Assembly: GCF_030294945.1 (NCBI RefSeq)
Contig: NZ_AP018448.1
Span: 3,658,001-3,722,000 of the forward strand
Length of the DNA stretch: 64,000 nucleotides
From: Streptomyces graminofaciens
GTDB taxonomy: Bacteria; Actinomycetota; Actinomycetes; Streptomycetales; Streptomycetaceae
Reading direction: 5' to 3'
Both the position numbers and the translations under genes were made by a program. The notes beneath the pieces are model-generated. The model made no database searches, was not told the origin of the DNA, and worked only from the letters and a program-made list of their open reading frames with translations. Every line of letters begins with the position of its first letter. The stretch's first letter is position 1. Of the stretch, positions 60,850 through 64,000 are shown one piece after another.

Positions 60850-61857
60850 TCATGCCGTGTGTTCCAGGGCCGAGAGAGGGATGCCGTGCTCCAACCGGCC
60901 TCCGGCGGCCAGCCGTTCGGCCTCCTCCGTGACCGCGAGACCGAGGCGGGCCATCTCGTTGCCCTGGGAGCCCGCCAGGTGCGGGGTGACATAGGCGTTC
61001 GGCAGGTCCCAGAGCGGGGAGTCGGCGGGGAGCGGCTCGGGGTCGGTGACGTCGAGGATCGCGGTCAGCCGGCCGGTGCTCAGTTCGGCGATGAGGGCGT
61101 CGTGGTCGACGAGGGCACCGCGCGCGGTGTTGACGAGGACGGCCCCGTCGGGCATCCGGGCGAGTTCGCGGCGGCCGATCAGATGGTGGGTCTCGGGGGT
61201 GTCCGGGGCGTGCACGGTGACGATCTCGGAGGTCGCCAGGAGGTCGTCGAGCGGCAGCAGCGGGACGCCGAGGGCGGCGGCGCCCGTCTCGTCGACATAC
61301 GGGTCGGTGAGGCTGACCCGCAGGTCGAAGGGGCGCAGGAGTTCGATGAGTTTGCGGCCGATGCGGGATGCGCCGACGACACCGACGCGGCGGCCGTGGT
61401 TGCCGATGCCGGGGACGATCCCCCAGCCGGGCGAGGTGCGTGCGGCGCGCATGCGGTCCCGGTGGGCGAGGACGTCCTTGCCCGCCAGGAGGATCATCGC
61501 GAGCGTGTACTCGGCGACCGGCACGGCGTTGGCCGTCGCCGCCGAGGAGACGGCTATGCCGCGCTCCCAGATCGCGGGGGTCGTGAAGCCCTTGACCGAG
61601 CCCGCCGCGTGCAGGATCGCGCGCAGCTTGGGCGCGGCGTCGAGAACCGCCGCGTCGATCCGCGGGCAGCCCCAGCCGGTGACCAGGATCTCGGCCTCGG
61701 CGAGCGCCTCCCTGACCCCGGGATCGGAGAAGTCCTCGGCCACCGTGCTGGGATCGATTTCTACGGCGTCCCGCAGTCGCGTCAGCACTTCCGGCGGAAA
61801 GACCTGGGGGATGTTCTCGGCGGTCATCGCGAACAGGGCCACGGGACGCTCGGGCAA
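60850..61857 (-). CDS. D-2-hydroxyacid dehydrogenase
   Basis: 335 residues from a TTG at 61855-61857 (GGAAGG 8 nt upstream); an ATG at about 61827 would start ten residues later. The NAD-binding fold GNHGRRVGVVGASRIGRKL has a G-x-S-x-I-G variant, and catalytic Arg (NTARGALVDHDAL), Glu (VTDPEPLPADSPL) and His (PHLAGSQGNEM) are in place. Family members reduce glyoxylate, hydroxypyruvate or related keto acids. Divergent from alditol oxidase with a 149-bp gap, it may handle products of polyol oxidation. Confidence 0.9.
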   Translation of the reverse strand: MPERPVALFAMTAENIPQVFPPEVLTRLRDAVEIDPSTVAEDFSDPGVREALAEAEILVTGWGCPRIDAAVLDAAPKLRAILHAAGSVKGFTTPAIWERGIAVSSAATANAVPVAEYTLAMILLAGKDVLAHRDRMRAARTSPGWGIVPGIGNHGRRVGVVGASRIGRKLIELLRPFDLRVSLTDPYVDETGAAALGVPLLPLDDLLATSEIVTVHAPDTPETHHLIGRRELARMPDGAVLVNTARGALVDHDALIAELSTGRLTAILDVTDPEPLPADSPLWDLPNAYVTPHLAGSQGNEMARLGLAVTEEAERLAAGGRLEHGIPLSALEHTA

Positions 61858-61892
61858 GGAAGGGGCCTTCCGGCTCGTCGAGTCAGATATAG

Positions 61893-63254
<1,362 letters not shown>

Positions 63255-63444
63255 CGGCGACCGGTGTGCGAGGCTCTCACCTGGCTCGCGTCGTTCCGGC
63301 GATCTCCAGCCATGGGGTGTCGCGCACCGGGAGACTTCGTAAACCCCCTTTCCTAACCCCTTGTCGAAAGTCCTCGCGGGTCATAGCCTTGCGCCGCGCC
63401 GGGGCAACTAGGCCTCGCCATGGCCTGGAGGGATCGAGGGGATC

Positions 63445-64000
63445 ATGTCGTCGGTGAAGCGCACGTCTCGCGACATTCGCACAGCGAACCGTTACGAGGT
63501 GCTGCGCCAGATCATCGCCAAATCTCCCACCTCCCGGCAGGAGTTGGCGGCGGCCACCGGGCTCAGCCTGGCCACGGTCGCCACGCTCGTCGGTGAGCTG
63601 CTCGACCTCCGCATGATCACCGAGGTCGGGTTCGAGGATTCGGCGGGGGGGCGCCCCCGGGGGCTCGTGGCCGTCAACGCGTCGGGGGGCGCGTTGATCG
63701 GCGTCGACATCGCGGAGACGTACGTCCATGTCGAGCTGTTCGACCTCGCGCTGAACGTGCTGGCCCGCGCCGAGGAGGACGTACGGCCCGGCGAGAGCCT
63801 TCCGGAGCAGATGGTCGGGCATGTCGCCGCCGCCGTCGGCTCGGTGGTGGCCCAGGCCGGTATCGAGGGCGCGCGCGTGCTCGGCGTCGGGGTGAGCGTG
63901 CCGGGACAGGTGGACCGCGCGACCGGCATCTCGGAGTACGCGCCCAACTGGGACTGGCACGACGTGCCGCTGCTCGACCTGCTCACCGAGCACATCGCCT
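63445..64000 (+). CDS. ROK-family transcriptional regulator (3' end outside window)
   Basis: Open from the ATG at 63445 (GAGGGG upstream) to the window edge, 185 residues visible. The N-terminal winged helix (RYEVLRQIIAKSPTSRQELA, ATGLSLATVATLVGELLD) is followed by the ROK kinase-like core (GALIGVDIAETYVHVELFDL, VLGVGVSVPGQVDR). ROK regulators respond to sugars; the Rok7B7 group controls xylose use and carbon repression in Streptomyces, which suits the alditol oxidase next door. The zinc-binding part of the ROK domain would lie beyond base 64000. Confidence 0.88.
   Translation, partial: MSSVKRTSRDIRTANRYEVLRQIIAKSPTSRQELAAATGLSLATVATLVGELLDLRMITEVGFEDSAGGRPRGLVAVNASGGALIGVDIAETYVHVELFDLALNVLARAEEDVRPGESLPEQMVGHVAAAVGSVVAQAGIEGARVLGVGVSVPGQVDRATGISEYAPNWDWHDVPLLDLLTEHIA

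Noticed and set aside
60620..60853. Leftward frame starting at the ATGA overlap after the hydroxyacid dehydrogenase
   Set aside because: The first 20 or so residues look protein-like, but the rest is Arg/Pro-rich and no family is seen; at best a degraded gene start.

Overview
The window is high-GC actinobacterial DNA and almost certainly Streptomyces chromosome. The evidence is third-codon-position GC bias throughout, GTG and TTG starts behind GGAGG-type ribosome binding sites, a PASTA-less Ser/Thr kinase, SpoIIE-type phosphatases, a DUF2637 protein, a PucR-controlled xanthine dehydrogenase, a 1124-residue pyruvate carboxylase and an AldO-type alditol oxidase. No rRNA, tRNA or CRISPR array was seen.

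Layout. 0-12 kb: 3' end of a DHA2 drug exporter, a multidomain SpoIIE phosphatase, a secreted TAP-type peptidase, a second MFS transporter, a LysR regulator divergent from a damaged catabolic remnant plus an SDR, and a membrane Ser/Thr kinase. 11.6-15 kb is a decayed, partly lower-GC stretch: a membrane protein gene with one in-frame stop codon, a frameshifted IS701-type transposase, a small secreted cysteine-containing protein and gene scraps. 15.3-26.8 kb is an inositol-type catabolic locus: a leftward CUT2 sugar ABC transporter followed by a Gfo/Idh/MocA dehydrogenase, divergent from iolC, a Cgl0158-type aldolase, iolD and a HutC-type GntR regulator. The dehydrogenase is cut in two by an intact IS200/IS605 element (tnpA plus tnpB). 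TGTC/GACA sites recur at the promoters of this locus and suggest one regulon under the GntR protein.

26.8-35.7 kb: MarR regulator, P450, DUF2278-lamin-tail protein, SRPBCC protein, methyltransferase, a membrane protein, a 178-bp cruciform MITE and pyruvate carboxylase. 35.9-43.2 kb: purine module, with leftward xdh FAD, Fe-S and Mo subunits and XdhC, divergent from a PucR regulator. 43.4-52.8 kb: GntR/FCD regulator, an FhuF-like reductase behind a near-consensus iron box, DUF2637 protein, HATPase anti-sigma-like protein, a PP2C-like phosphatase with a roughly 420-residue disordered N-terminus, a TrmB/LuxR-type regulator and a DUF456 protein. 52.9-56.2 kb: coupled alkylation repair (Ada-AlkA and Ogt), RsgA, and a 23-codon ORF with its own apparent promoter. 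56.3-64 kb: a sigma-like/zinc-finger/CBM2 fusion, a radical SAM protein with a C-X8-C-X2-C motif, a LacI regulator, a D-2-hydroxyacid dehydrogenase, alditol oxidase and the 5' end of a ROK regulator.

The best leads are the exactly reconstructable IS605 insertion with its implied TnpB guide, the TGTC/GACA operator family, the chimeric remnant at 8.46 kb, the unusual radical SAM protein, the sigma/CBM2 fusion and the tiny ORF at 56.1 kb.
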